DNA of 64,000 nt. It comes from Callipepla californica brunnescens (Eukaryota; Chordata; Aves; Galliformes; Odontophoridae). The stretch covers positions 2,046,001 to 2,110,000 of the forward strand of contig JALIRH010000045.1 in the NCBI GenBank assembly GCA_023055505.1. The letters are read 5' to 3'. Below, one piece after another: positions 25,636 to 37,900 of this stretch. The notes under the pieces are model-generated. The model ran no database searches, was not told where the DNA came from, and saw only the letters and a list, made by a program, of their open reading frames with translations. The position numbers and the translations under genes were made by a program. Position 1 is the first letter of the stretch. Each line of letters begins with the position of its first letter.

Positions 25636-27704
25636 TACGTGGTCTCTCTGCTTTGGCTTTGGGCTGGTCAGTGAAGCAGTGGGTGGAGAGCTCAGGCCTC
25701 AGCAGTCAGAGGAGGCAGGATGCTCTCACAGCATGGGAAGAAAGGGAAAAGAGCGGGTTTGGTGGCCTCCAGATGGGAGGGAGGAGCTCAGGCATGGCAT
25801 GAGGGTCTCTGCTCATTGTCCTGCCCTTGCTGTGGGTTGAGGGTCTTGCAGCTGGGGGAAGGAAGGCTTGGAGCAAAGTGAGCACGAGGGATGGCTGCAT
25901 CCACACTTTTTGGGACACGTCTTAAAATCTTTTGGATCCGTAGCCCCTCTGCCCTACAGCACGCTGCCCTGTGAGCATTCCCTGCAGGTCTGAGCTGAAG
26001 GACACTGTGCAGCAAAGAGAGATGTGCTTGGCTCTGCTGCTGTGTGGTTAGCATCCTATATCCCAGCCAGGACCATGCCCCCGGGATGGCTTTGGAGCAA
26101 CCACTGTGATGCATGAGTAGCATCCCATGGAGCCCAGACAGGCAGTGCTCCCACACACTGCAGCCAGGAGCCATCTAGAGCTGAGCAATGCGAGCTGGCA
26201 GCTCCCTTCCTACCTGCAAAAATCGTGCTAGCATCCTTGGACGTGGTGAATAATTCATGACAGATAACTCAGCCCTCCCATCAGCGCAGCACCTGGGAGC
26301 AGATAATGCTTTGCTTTGTTCCTTATTCCAGTGCCCTCGCTCCATCACTCGGGCTGGCGGTGTAAAGCACTTTTCTTCTTCACCGTGGCTGACTTCAGCC
26401 TCCACTCACTCATTTCTGCACAGCACCCGAGCAACAGCTGCTCCCAATTCCCTTGGCTCCATACGAATGCTCATAAAAAAGCAACGCGAGCTGTTTATAG
26501 ATGCGAGAGCAGATTCTTAGCTTCTGTCTGTGGCATTTCTACAGCTTCCACTTGGGAGAATCGGGGCAGTTCGTGCCTTTAATGCGCTGTCTGTCATTTA
26601 AGCTGGTAAAGGACCGTGGTGACAAGGCACAATAGGACAGCACTTGCTGCGCTTTGGGGTCACGGTGGCCACGACACCGCTGTGGCATTGCTCCTGCGGA
26701 GGATCATGCTGTTACAGATGGGAATGGAGGAGAGAAGTGAAGGATCTGCCTGAACCCGCAGAGGAAATGTGCAGCAGGGGCTGGGGGCCCCACTGGCTGT
26801 GATGTTCCTGCCCCAGCAATCAGAGGCCGTGCTTCTGCTCCTGCACACACAGTGCTTTCCAGCCTCCAGCTCCTGTGCAGTGAGGAATGACACTGTAAAT
26901 CAAAAGCAAAGAGGTTCTTGCGAGCCAGCAGGCAAAGAGCAGTGGAAAAGGATAGGGAGGACTACGGAAGAATGTGAGGGCTGATAACTCCAGCTTCTGC
27001 AGCAGCCACGCTGGGGATCTGCTCTGCCTCTCTGGGGCAATGAAAGCTTCATACTGGGGCAGGCTGGAATGATGTGCTTGGGCAGCAGCAGCACACAGCT
27101 CTGTATCTGCATAGCTGTCAGTCTCCATGCACCCGGCCTCCTGCAGAGAGCTCGGGATGCTGAGGAGTGGTTTCAGTCCCACGGACACTGACACAGAGCA
27201 TCCATTGACCTCAAACACAGAACTGCACGGCCGGAGGAGACCCTGTAGATGGAGACACCCAGAGCCAAAGTTCAGGCTGCCGCCCTTTCACAGTTCAAAC
27301 ACTTCACTGGAAGCCCAGGAGATTCCAAGAAGTAAAAAAAATAAACAACCTCCCACTCCAGGGAGAGCCTGTGGCTGTATCTCCTCAGCCTGAGATAAGC
27401 AGAGGCTCATACCAAAGATGGGTATCCCTGTGTGCAACGGGAGGTGGGCAGAGCTTCCATCCCAGGGGATCTCAGCGTGCACAGGAGCAGAGATTGGGGG
27501 TGAGGATGATGGAAACAGAGCAGGCTCTTTGGAACGTGGCTGCACGCACGCACATGTACGCACGCACTGCCATCGCGTATGGGAAGGTTCTGCTGAGTTC
27601 GGGGTGAAATGGCGCAGGAGATGGAGTCAGGGATCCCTATGGGTTAAGAGCTGGTTGGCTGGTTGTGTCAGTGCTTCTGTGTCTGGTACGGGACAAAGCC
27701 AGGT
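25636..27704. other. Intergenic region between MYL4 and the CR1 upstream of CDC27
   Basis: About 2 kb of moderately GC-rich sequence. No conserved peptide, RNA gene or repeat array seen. Open frames here lack splice-consistent neighbours or family motifs. Confidence 0.5.
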
Positions 27705-28300
27705 ATTCATACAGAATTGGGGAGCAATCCTGGAGAGCAGCCCTGCAGAGAAGGACTTGGGGGTCCTGGGGGATGAGAAGCAGCACATAACAGTGCAGAG
27801 GACCAACGATATCGTGGGCTGCATTAAAAAAGGGGTGGTCAGCAGGGAGAGGGAGGGGATTGTCCCCCTCTGCTCAGCTCCTGTGAGGCCCCATCTGCAG
27901 TACTGCATCCAGCCCAGGGATCCCAGCACAGGAAAGAGGAATGGGTCCAGAGGAGGAACACGAAAACGATCAGAGGGAGCACCTCTCCTATGAGGAAAGG
28001 TTGAGGGAATGGAGATTGTTCAGCGTGGAGAAGGGTCTGGGGAGATCTCATTGTGGCCTTCCAGTACTTGAAGGGAGCGTGCAAACAGGAGGGGGAACGG
28101 CGGTCCACATGGGTTGGTGGTGATAGGACAAGGGGGAATGGTTTTGAACAGAGACAGAGCACACTGAGGATGGATGTCGGGAGGAAGTTATCACTCCGAG
28201 GGCGGTGATGCACTGGAATGGGGTGCCCAGAGATGCTGTGGGTGCCCCATCCCTCAGTGCCAGGCTGGATGCGGCTCTGGGCAGCCTGCTCCGGCGGTTA
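27705..28300 (+). mobile_element. Truncated CR1 LINE just upstream of CDC27
   Basis: Contains successive CR1 landmarks: CAGAGAAGGACTTGGGGGTC, a segment ending CTGTGAGGCCCCATCTGCAG, GAGCACCTCTCCTATGAGGA, CAGTACTTGAAGGG, GGACAAGGGGGAATGG, and GCCCAGAGATGC. These cover the end of ORF2 into the 3'UTR on the + strand. About 600 bp, 5'-truncated, with the last ~50 bp of the 3' end not recognisable. It ends about 240 bp before the CDC27 promoter repeat array begins. Confidence 0.88.
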
Positions 28301-28536
28301 ACGCTTTTGTGGGTGGATAAGGAACGGCTTTGTACGGTTTAAGGACGGATAACACGGATGCCATCATTACAACGCTGTGGGCACAGCATCCTCCGCGCTC
28401 GGGCACCCACAGCCCTCACCCACCCGCGAGGGGCTGTGGGGTTTCCTCAGGAACTTCGAAGTCCCATCTTTTCGTCTAAAAAAAAAAAAGAAAGCGAGTT
28501 TTTATTTCACGTCGGCACACAGGAGCTCCGAGGGCA

Positions 28537-28805
28537 CGCTCGGCTCTTTCCGCCAGCGCTCGGCTCTTTCCGCCAGCGCTCGGCTCTTTCCGCCCAGCTC
28601 TTCAGTTCTTTCCTCCCGGCTCTTCGGCTTTTTCCGCCCATCTCTTCGGCTCTTTCCGCCCTGCTCTTCGGCTCTTTCCGCCCTGCTCTTCGGCTCTTTC
28701 CGCCCATCTCTTCGGCTCTTTCCGCCCTGCTCTTCGGCTCTTTCCGCCTCGCTCTTCGGGTGTTTCCGGCAGCGGCTTCGGGTATTTCCGGCAGCGGCTT
28801 CGGGC
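28537..28805 (+). repeat. Tandem repeat (20-22 bp x ~12) at the CDC27 promoter, consensus CTCTTCGGCTCTTTCCGCC
   Basis: Eleven intact TTTCCG cores plus one degenerate copy (TTTCCTCC near 28610) recur every 20-22 bp, beginning with three copies of CGCTCGGCTCTTTCCGCCAG and drifting to TTTCCGGCAGCGG at the right end. The array stops about 195 bp before the CDC27 start codon, within the upstream edge of its CpG island. The core resembles a reversed ETS GGAA site and is close to an E2F site, but is a perfect match to neither. No protein function is claimed for the repetitive open frames it creates on both strands. Confidence 0.92.
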
Positions 28806-28999
28806 GGACTCGGCGCTTGGCCCACCTCGTTCGTTCCCTCCCCGCCGCCCGCCCGGTAACGGTCGCTGCGAGTTTAAATGAGCGGGGGCCGGGCCGCGCC
28901 GCGCCGCCGCCGGGACGCGCACTGAAGGCGGGGCCGGGGCCGCCCCGCTCCGTGCTCGGCGAGGAGGAGCAGGAGGCGGAGGAGGCCGAGGGGAGCAGG
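28806..28999 (+). promoter_or_regulatory. CDC27: CDC27 CpG-island core promoter and 5'UTR
   Basis: Very GC-rich, CpG-dense sequence without a TATA box, immediately upstream of the CDC27 ATG at 29000. The island continues into intron 1 to about 29400. The transcription start is probably around 28870-28930, though this cannot be fixed from sequence alone. Confidence 0.7.
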
Positions 29000-31900
29000 A
29001 TGACGGTGCTGCAGGAACCCGTCCAGGTACCGACCCCCGGGCGGACGGGCTCGGGCCGCCGCCGCCGCGCTCAGGCCCCGCGGCCCGGCCTAGCTCGCAG
29101 CCGGCGCCGCCCGCTCCGCGGGGCCCGAGGCCGAGAGAGGGCCCTCTCCGCTCGGGCCGCTCCCGGACGGAGCTCTCGGTGTCCCTTCCTCGGCTGCCGG
29201 GCCCTCCCGGGGGCCCTCGGCCGTCCGCTGCCCCGCACGGGCCGCCGCTGCTGCCCGGTGCCCGCTGCTGTCCCCTTCGCTCGGCGGACGGCCCAGGGCC
29301 GCTCCTTTCCCCCCTCATCTCCCCGGGGGAACCTGTTGAGCCCTCTCGCTCACCTCTTGGCTGCTGTCTCATTTCGAAACGTGCTCGGCTCCGCGTTGCT
29401 TTCCCCCCCCCCACCACCCCCCCCCCCCCCAGGAGTTGGCGTGGAGGTGTCAGGCTTCCCCCAGTCTGTATCTCTGGAGAGCTGGGAGGAAAGAAAAAAT
29501 AATAACGTCATAGCGTTTTTCTGCCGTTTTTCGAGTCGTGCCTCGGTGGGCATCCTGCTCTCGTTCGTCTCATTGCAGAGATGTAAGTTGCGGAATGAGA
29601 GTTGGCTGTTTCTTTCTGTTTTTTCCCATCCGTGCCTTGCTCCAGTTCTGTAATTTTCTGTTAACGGTGTCATAATCTCATTCACGTTCTCTTTTTTTAT
29701 TTTCAGCTGCTTCACGCGTTTGTTTTTCTCGTTACGTTTGGAACCCCTTTCCGTAAACATCTCGGTAGCGCAGGAGTGATTTTCTGTAATGAGCATAACG
29801 AGAAGTCTGGCTTTGTTCTTCCTCGAAGGAAAAGAGGATGAGGAGAAGAAGGAAGGTGGAAGACCACCACCCTGCTGGTCTGACCCTGCCTGTGCGAGAT
29901 GGTGGCAGCAATAGCACTCCTGCAGACCAAGGCCTCGTGTTTGTGGTGCTGCTGTTGTGTTCCTCTGCTTGGAGAGTGAGGGTTTTGGCTGTGGGGCACC
30001 TCTCCTTCAGCAGTGCTGCAACCTTTGGGTTCGTGCTGTTGTTTTTTAGCAGCTGGTGGTTCTAGGAAAGCACGGGCTTATGTTAGACAAGGAAGCAAGG
30101 ATGCCTTTCCTAGGGAAGGACAGGAAACAATATGTAACACTTCCATGGCTGTGCTAATCAGACCGAGCCAGTGGAAAGTAGTTGCTGTTCTGAGAGTTCC
30201 CTGGTAGCAATGTGTGGCCCTGCTTTTATTTTTCGTGAAGGTGAAGCTCTCTCTAATGCTGTTCTCAAGCTTTTATCAGCTTGGAAGTTTTGATAGGGCT
30301 TTGCTATATCGGATGAACCTATTTAGGTTCTTTAAATGCCAAAGAACTTTTTAGTCAGCAGTTTTGCTGCTGTTCCCTGCTCACAGCAACGCTGATAAGT
30401 TTAGGATTTGTTGCTTCTTGTGGCCTTGGCTGTACCGTTGGTTTTCGAGATAGACAAGTTGCCATTGCAACCATCCAGAGCAAGGCTGGCGTTTGGTTCT
30501 GCCTGGATCTGCTGTTGCTCTCTGTGCCGTGCTGTGAGCACTGTGCTGAGAAGCTTTCTGTACCAGCTCACGCTTCTTTTTGCACTCATATTGCGTGGCC
30601 AGTGGTCAGACTCCATTTTGCAACTCGAATGAGGTTTAACTGTGCTTTTGAGTTCCCCCTTTAGCTGCAGTCTGTGCATTTCTCTCTGGTTTTCTATTTA
30701 TTTGCACCTTTTTTTATAGTGTGCTTGAACAAGTAGGTGCTACTTCTCATTTTTATAACTGCAGAGGTGTTCTGTCTGCTCCCAGTTTCTCAGGTGCCTA
30801 CAAGGTTGATATTCCAGGGCAAACTCATCCTCATGATACACAAAGTCTGGTGGATAAATGCTAGAGATCTGTTTCTGTGTTGCCTTCGAATGGCAACATT
30901 TTAATTCTATAAAATTAATGTCCTGAAAGGCATCAAAAGGGCTGGGTTAGGTTTCTGTTGGCATATTGGTTCTCTTAAAGCACTGAACGATGCTTGAACT
31001 CCAAGACTGCTGCCATGGCTGGAAGTGTGTGATACCAGGAACTGTCTGATTACTGAACAGAGTCTCTGTAGCTAGCAAATATAGCCGTGTCTGTCACTGG
31101 AAACTCTCTCTTCCCTTCTCCTCACCTTGGCCAAATGTTAAAATGTGGTGGGATGTGATTGCTCGGCGTGCAGCTGTAACTGTCAGAAGTGTGGGCTGAT
31201 CCTTGAAGAGCTTTGGGGGCTAGGACGTGGAGTGATGCTTGGGTGGTGCACAGGGTCTTCTGGGTTGAAGGCAGATGTGTCTGAACTGGCTTTTATTTTC
31301 TTTCTTTCGACTCTGGGGATGCTTTGCTGTAGAGCTGTAGCTTGCATGGTTCTGCATTTACAAATTCATGTGTATTCAGGAGGCTGAGTGACTAGAGAAC
31401 CTGGAGACTTAGCTCTTCTGGAAGCATGATCCACTCTGAAGCACTTCAGGCTTCCCTGCTGTCCATTATTTGTCTGCAGCTCGGAGAACAGACACAGCCA
31501 CAGTGCCTCAGCTGCTTCCCAGCCCCGAGGAGATGGCTTCTTCGGGTCCCAGTGGGCACAGTCCATGTGAAGTTTAATCACTGCTGCACAGAAGAAAGTA
31601 AGATGGGTTGTCCTGCCCCAAAGCCTTGCAGGACTGAGTGGTTTTTATTGGATAAATGCCCCCCTGGAGTTTTTTTTTTTCTGCAGACCACTCTTCTGGT
31701 ATGATTTAAGCAATCATTGTGTGCCACTGCTGTGGTGTGAATGTGTTGATTCTCTGCTAGGAAAAATGAAACTACTGCTCTGCTAAGATAGCGATGCTCC
31801 GGTCCAAAGCTTGCTTCCTAAAGGATATGGTAGAAATACTCTTTTTTTTTTTTTGGTAGTTTGTCTAAACTAGAGCTTCATTTCACCTGCTGTTCCTGTA

Positions 31901-34900
31901 GGAAATCAGTGCTGCACAGGTGTGGCTGATCCCTGCCCCCATAGGCAGTGTGTGTGAGGATCCAGTCTTCAGAATTAGCCCATTGAAGGCACAATTCCAA
32001 CTGCACCTTTTGAGTTGCAAAATGATCGTGATTACATAAGAGGGGTTCTGCCAGCTGGCTTTCTGCTTTCAGTGGGACTCTGCTCAGCAAGGCTTGTTCT
32101 CTGAGCCAGTGCGTAGCATCCCTTGTATAACGTGGCTGTGATTTAGCCAAGAATGACTTGGGTCCCCTCTCAGCCTTTGGCAAGGTTTTCTGGCAGTTTG
32201 CTCTTGTTTGAAAAAGCAGATGACATTTATTATTTTCTTTGCCACCACCACCCACACACCTTTGTTTTATGAGCGTGCAGAGATGGTGTGTTTAACTTCA
32301 GGACAGCATCACCTGTGGCTCGGTGAAGGAAGAGCTGCTCTGGAGAGCAGGAGAAAAAGGAGACCTTGAGCTGCCATAACCTGGGTTTAGTCTGGAAGGC
32401 TTTAATGCCCTCCTTCTGCTCAGTACTTCTTGGGGCACGTAGCAGTGTACAGCCTTGGAGCTTCTCAAGGTAAAAACAGTAATCCCTCGTGCAGGCAGTG
32501 TGGCTGAAGTAATCTGAAGCGTGGAACGGAGAGAAATAATGTCTTTGCATGATTACAATCAGAATGAAGTACTTTCACATTGGCTTACAGTACCTGTTGC
32601 TTTTGTGCACAGCTGGGACCTGCTGACCCAAGAGTAAATACCTCTGTAGAGGTGATGTATAAAATACCTATATAGTAATTGGGAACTCTGGGGTGCTCTG
32701 TTCATGGAGACTGTGTGGGCTTCCCTGAAGAACTCGCACATTTTTTTCACACCCTGAGTTTGTCAAGTTTGTGTTGGAAGGAGTAGCATATGGTGCATGT
32801 AACTGTTTGTGATGTTTGGGGGGGAAGAAGTGAAATCAGCACTTACTTTTCCTGCTGGAGACAGCATCCGTTATTTCTTTCTCTCTGGGAGTTTAATTTT
32901 AGTTTTGGATGTCTGTGGTGTTGGGATCTGGGTTCTGTTCGTGTTTGCAGCTGCGTATAAATACTGAAGGAGTATTAGACCACAGAGCCTTGAGTTCCTG
33001 AGTTCAGCTCTTGTATGGATCAGTAATAACAAAGCTACTGCACAACAGCAGTTAGCTGGCCTGTGGGAAACTGCTCTGCATCTGGAGCTGTGGTCCTGGT
33101 ACCAGCCTGTCCCACTTCCAAGCACAAACCCTCAGAAGCACACATCCTGCAGCTGGTAACGATGGGAGGAGGACTGAGCAGGTGTTACGAGAGATCCTTT
33201 TTTCCTTCTCACTCCTTTCCTGAAGATATTTTAACCTGATCCAAAGGGAATTGTCTGGGTGCTGTAACTAAGTTGACATACCCCAGTGCTCTCCGTCCTC
33301 TTACTGGGCAGCTCTTGCTGTTAGCTCAGCTGATAGCAACACAGTGCAGGTCGTTATGGCAGCTATTCCAATGGCACATGTGGTTCATGCACCTGTGTCT
33401 GCGTTTGATTTGCATTTCCCTGGAGTAATGTCACCCTTGAAGACTGAGTGCTGTCCACTCCATGTGCTGTGGTGAAAAAGCTGTGGTGAAAAAGGAGTGT
33501 TAGCAGATAGTTATGTTTGACCCAGTGTGCGTACAGAAGCACAGTGCAGAAGATAAGCAGCCTTCGTGTGTCTGAATGGATCTGTTTGTCCACCTGACTG
33601 CATTGCACGCATTCCTGTGTGATACCTCAGCCCTCATCAGTGGCAGTAAAGCGGTGGCTGGTGAGCCAGGACTGAACCAAATGGCAGCAGCAAGCAGTGG
33701 GTTGCTCAAACCAACATCTGATCAAGGAGAGTGCTGAGTACTTAATATGCTTAACCAGCAGCAGGTTTGTATTGACAACCTCACAGCCTGATGTGCTTCC
33801 TAGTCCTGTTGGTTTTCAGTTTGTCATGCCTCAAGGTGAGATGGTTTTATGCACAGTGCATTAAAATGGGTTGGGCTCCCTTGATTATTATTTTTTTCGC
33901 CTTCTTTCTTAGGCTAAGGGCAGAATAATGCTGTGCTGGCCCGCTGGGGGCTGGGCTTCTTCTTTCTGACTGTATTATTTGGTGGTCTGCAGTAATCCAT
34001 TCTCCCTTAGGCACAAGGCTAAAACTGTAATGAGTGGAGGTGTGCTCTGGTTGAGGCTTACAGATGGCTGTGTATGCCAACTAGTGAGAAAATGTTGTGC
34101 TTGTAGATAGGGCTGTGCTATCAGTGCTGAGATGGTTGTCTTATTTTTAATCTCCTTGCTGCTAATAGCTGGAGTAACTAAAGGCTGTGCATTACTCCTT
34201 GAAATTCCTTATGAGTCCAGTGGAACAAAGCTGAGCTGTTCCTCCTGACAGCAGGAGCTAAGGAGTTGTGCATTCTTAAATTTCTCTCTAAATGTAGGCT
34301 GTGTTTTCTTGTCTTGCAGGCTGCTATATGGCAAGCACTTAACCACTACGCGTACCGCGATGCGGTGTTCCTCGCAGAGAGGTTATATGCAGAAGGTACG
34401 TACTGCAATGTGAATGTGATCTTCCTAATTTAAGACTTTGAGCCTCTGGTCTCGTTTTGTCCTACTCCAGCCATCATAACCAGGCTTAACTTTTTTTAAC
34501 TTTACCCTGAGCACAGAGGAAAATAGAGACAGTGATCATTAGGACTAGAAATACACAGCTCCTGTGGAGCTCCTAAGTGTAGTGCTGTCAGTTCTGGATG
34601 CTCTGTGCCCTGGGCAGGCAGCGGCAGCACAAATCCATGCTTTTCCTTGGTCCTTCAGAGACCAACTTCTTTCTTTTCTGTTTTCTTCCTTATCTTTTAC
34701 TCTGTGACCTCAGAGTGCTCTCCGCTTCTTTCTCTTTGATACTGGTATTCAGTTTTCTTTATTTTGGAAGTTATTGTCCCTTAATCACTAACACAAACAA
34801 GAAAACAGGAAAAAAACACCAACATTAAGTTTAAAACGAAATAACAGACATCTGATTTTTTTTCAGGCTAAGCAAAACTTGAGCTTAGGTTGTAACCAGA

Positions 34901-37900
34901 TCACATAACCTGTTCCATGCTCTGTTTTCTCATGTCTTGCATTCGATGTGCCCACAGTGTGCTTCTTGTCATTTGTTTTGAGAATTGGAAATGTTTTTCC
35001 ACTTGTCAAGATTACCCGTGGAATATTGGCTCTTCCTTCTGGTGCTCAGATGAGAAGCATTGCATCGTGAACTTTCACATTGGAGTAAAGGTGTACAGGG
35101 AGCAAACAGCTTTTAGAGGTGGCACGTCTCCCCTGAACGCTGCACGTTCTGGGATGCAGGAAGATGCTAGATGGATTGCCAGGAAATGAGGAGAGTCCAC
35201 TTTGTGTCAGTACACTGCTGTGTATTTTCTTGGCTGCTGCAAAGTCTCTGCAGAATGGTACTCTTGTAGGGTACTTCAGGCAGCGTTTCTCAATGACCAG
35301 CAGTGCAGAGAGAGAGCAGCTTGCTGTCCCTTGATTCAGGCAATTAACTGCTACTGAAACATCTCACTTCTGGTTACAGTAAGTAATTATGCTGCAGAGT
35401 AAAAGCTGCTGAGCTCGAGTTCACTGACTCCATAACGACAGTGGGGTTTTTACCCTGAGAAGAGGTTTAAGTTCTCCTGCTCTTACTGTGGTTGTGGGAC
35501 CAGCTGTGGCTTGGTACTAGCTCAGGATGCTTGAAGTGTGTGAAGTTAGTGGATGAAGTGATTGATTTAACTTATAATTACCAAAAAGATCTCCTGGAGT
35601 TTTTAGCATAAGATGAATGAAATTTTCTTCTCCCTTTGGGCCTTCAGTTTCTCTTGTTGCTGTCCAGGTGATGACATACTCAAATCCTATGCTCCACTGA
35701 ATGCTATTTGAAGTGTAAGTCGCCCAAAATGGTTTCTGCAGGATGCTCCTACTGATTTTTGTAAAGGGTTCCATGAAAGTTTTCAGTGCTGAATTCCATC
35801 TGCTTGTTAATGTGTTCCGGAAGGTGTAAAGGAAAATCTGTTTTAATTAATTGGAGATTTGAGAGAGTCGCCTTTGTAGGTGGCCTTTCTTTGATGTGAG
35901 ATACTTTGTGGCTTAGTGCTGAAGAAAGAATAGGGCTCAACCCCTTAAAAGCTGGAAAAGGGAATGGGAGGTGAGGATGCACAGATACTTCACACAGTCA
36001 CAGCTTACTGCTCAAGTGAACATTAGAGCATGGCAGTGCTTGCTGCCACCTCACGGATGTGTGTTCTCTGGTGTTTTAAGTTTCAGCTGACAATTATACA
36101 GTAAGGTTTCAAAGTTACTCTGGGGATTAGCTGCTCTGTCCTTTATGCTGCAAGTGCAAGTACAATCAGCAAGTCTGACCTCAGCCTTTTAAACCTGGAT
36201 GCCAGCTCTTTGAATAGAGCATTCTCAGGGCAGTACGTAATACAACTCTGCAGTAGAAGTGTTGGAGCAGACATGATTCATTCTAAACAATTCTGGTTTC
36301 TGTCATAGAAAGTGCTATTGTGTCTCGATCACTCCAGCATCCTGTTCTGATAGAGATTTTGTCCTGAAGCTTGACTGGTTCTTTAGGATTAAAAAACATG
36401 TCACAACTCTTCTTTAGGAAGACGGTTTAGGGGGGAGTTTGTCCCTGCCATGAGGCAAATAAAGCATCTGAATGGTAACTTGTAAGCCACGATCACAATG
36501 AAATAATTACAGGCAGTGAAAAGGACAAGATTTAATGTTGAAAGCAGGTAACTGGTAACTGATCTATTTTAAAGATCTGTTTAAGTGATCTGAGAAGACA
36601 GAGTCAAGGGCTTCAGGAAAGTAGCAGAAGTCGTATTACAAATAGAGAAAGTTCAATCCTGTAATTTGGATTAAAACCATAATTAGGCTGCTTAAGCTGA
36701 GGTTGGCTTTCCTTACGGGAAGGTCTTCCTGACTGCTATGACTGTGCCAGTGTTTGTGTGCAGCTCAGCAGTCTGCAGAATGGTCCTGGTAGGTGTTTGG
36801 TGACACTCAGAGCCAAAACTTGCCGTGGCCAACAGGTTAAAGCACTTTTGCTCTACTAGAAGTGACTGCTCTGCTTGGCTTGCTGTTGTTTCTACAGCAG
36901 CTGGCTAATGCTCATTTAAATTGGGTAGCCAGAAGGATCGAAGTTCTCTTCTGACACTAGATGTTGAGTTGGTATGACTGTGCAAGAAAGCAGCACGTGG
37001 AGGCTGTTTATGTGCTGACAAATAAAGAAATGCACTTCAGAGGGTAATGAATTTCTCTAATGTTAGTACTTCCTTTCTCGTGTTTGGTTCCTGGCTGTGT
37101 TCTGCTCCCACCGGTTCCCTGTATGGAAGTGGTAAACGACCAACTGATGGTTTTCATTTTATTTCTCTTAGTACATTCAGAAGAAGCACTGTTTTTACTG
37201 GCAACGTGTTACTACCGCTCAGGAAAGGCATATAAAGCATACAGGCTCCTCAAGGGACACAGCTGTACTACTCCACAGTGTAAATACCTGCTTGCAAAAT
37301 GTTGTGTTGACCTCAGCAAGTAAGTGAACCCTCTGTGTTCTGTTCCAGGGTTACAAATGCATTTCTTCGTTTTAATTTCTCCTTGATAGCTGTCAGAGTG
37401 CACGGGCTAGAGATTCATTGGCCTTTCAGCTCTAAAGATGATTTTAAGTTCAGTGTATTTTGCTTCCAGATGTGGATCCTAATGAGCATTAGCCCACATT
37501 CGAGACCTTCTAGAGGTTTCTGCAGTAACTTTGTGAAGGAGTTTTAAAGGGGAGGGGAGAGAGGATTGGTTACTGATATGGCTCAGCAGATCTGGGAAGT
37601 GTTTGTTTTGCTTTTGTGTTCCTCTGATGCTCTGGCTTATTTCATTAAGTGTTTCCTGTGTGGATTTAATGGACGGGCCACTTCCCTCAAACAGTGAGCT
37701 TGCTCCTGTTACCCAGTTAATGCTGGGGGTGGAGAGGGAGAGAAGATGGCAGACAAAATAAATCTCTTCTAAAAACAGGCAAATGAAACAGCTGGATAGC
37801 ATTCCAGAGAATGCTATATTTGACCAAAAAAAAATAACCTTAATGAGGCATAAGCAGGGAAATACCTTGCTCTTGCTGTTACACTTCAGAAAGCAGTAGC

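Noticed and set aside
28502..29417. Lys/Arg/Glu repeat-containing frames on the - strand (271 and 107 codons) and a 431-codon + frame at the CDC27 promoter
   Set aside because: Composition and repeat-driven open frames in a CpG island. They overlap the promoter and exon 1 of CDC27 and have no family motif.
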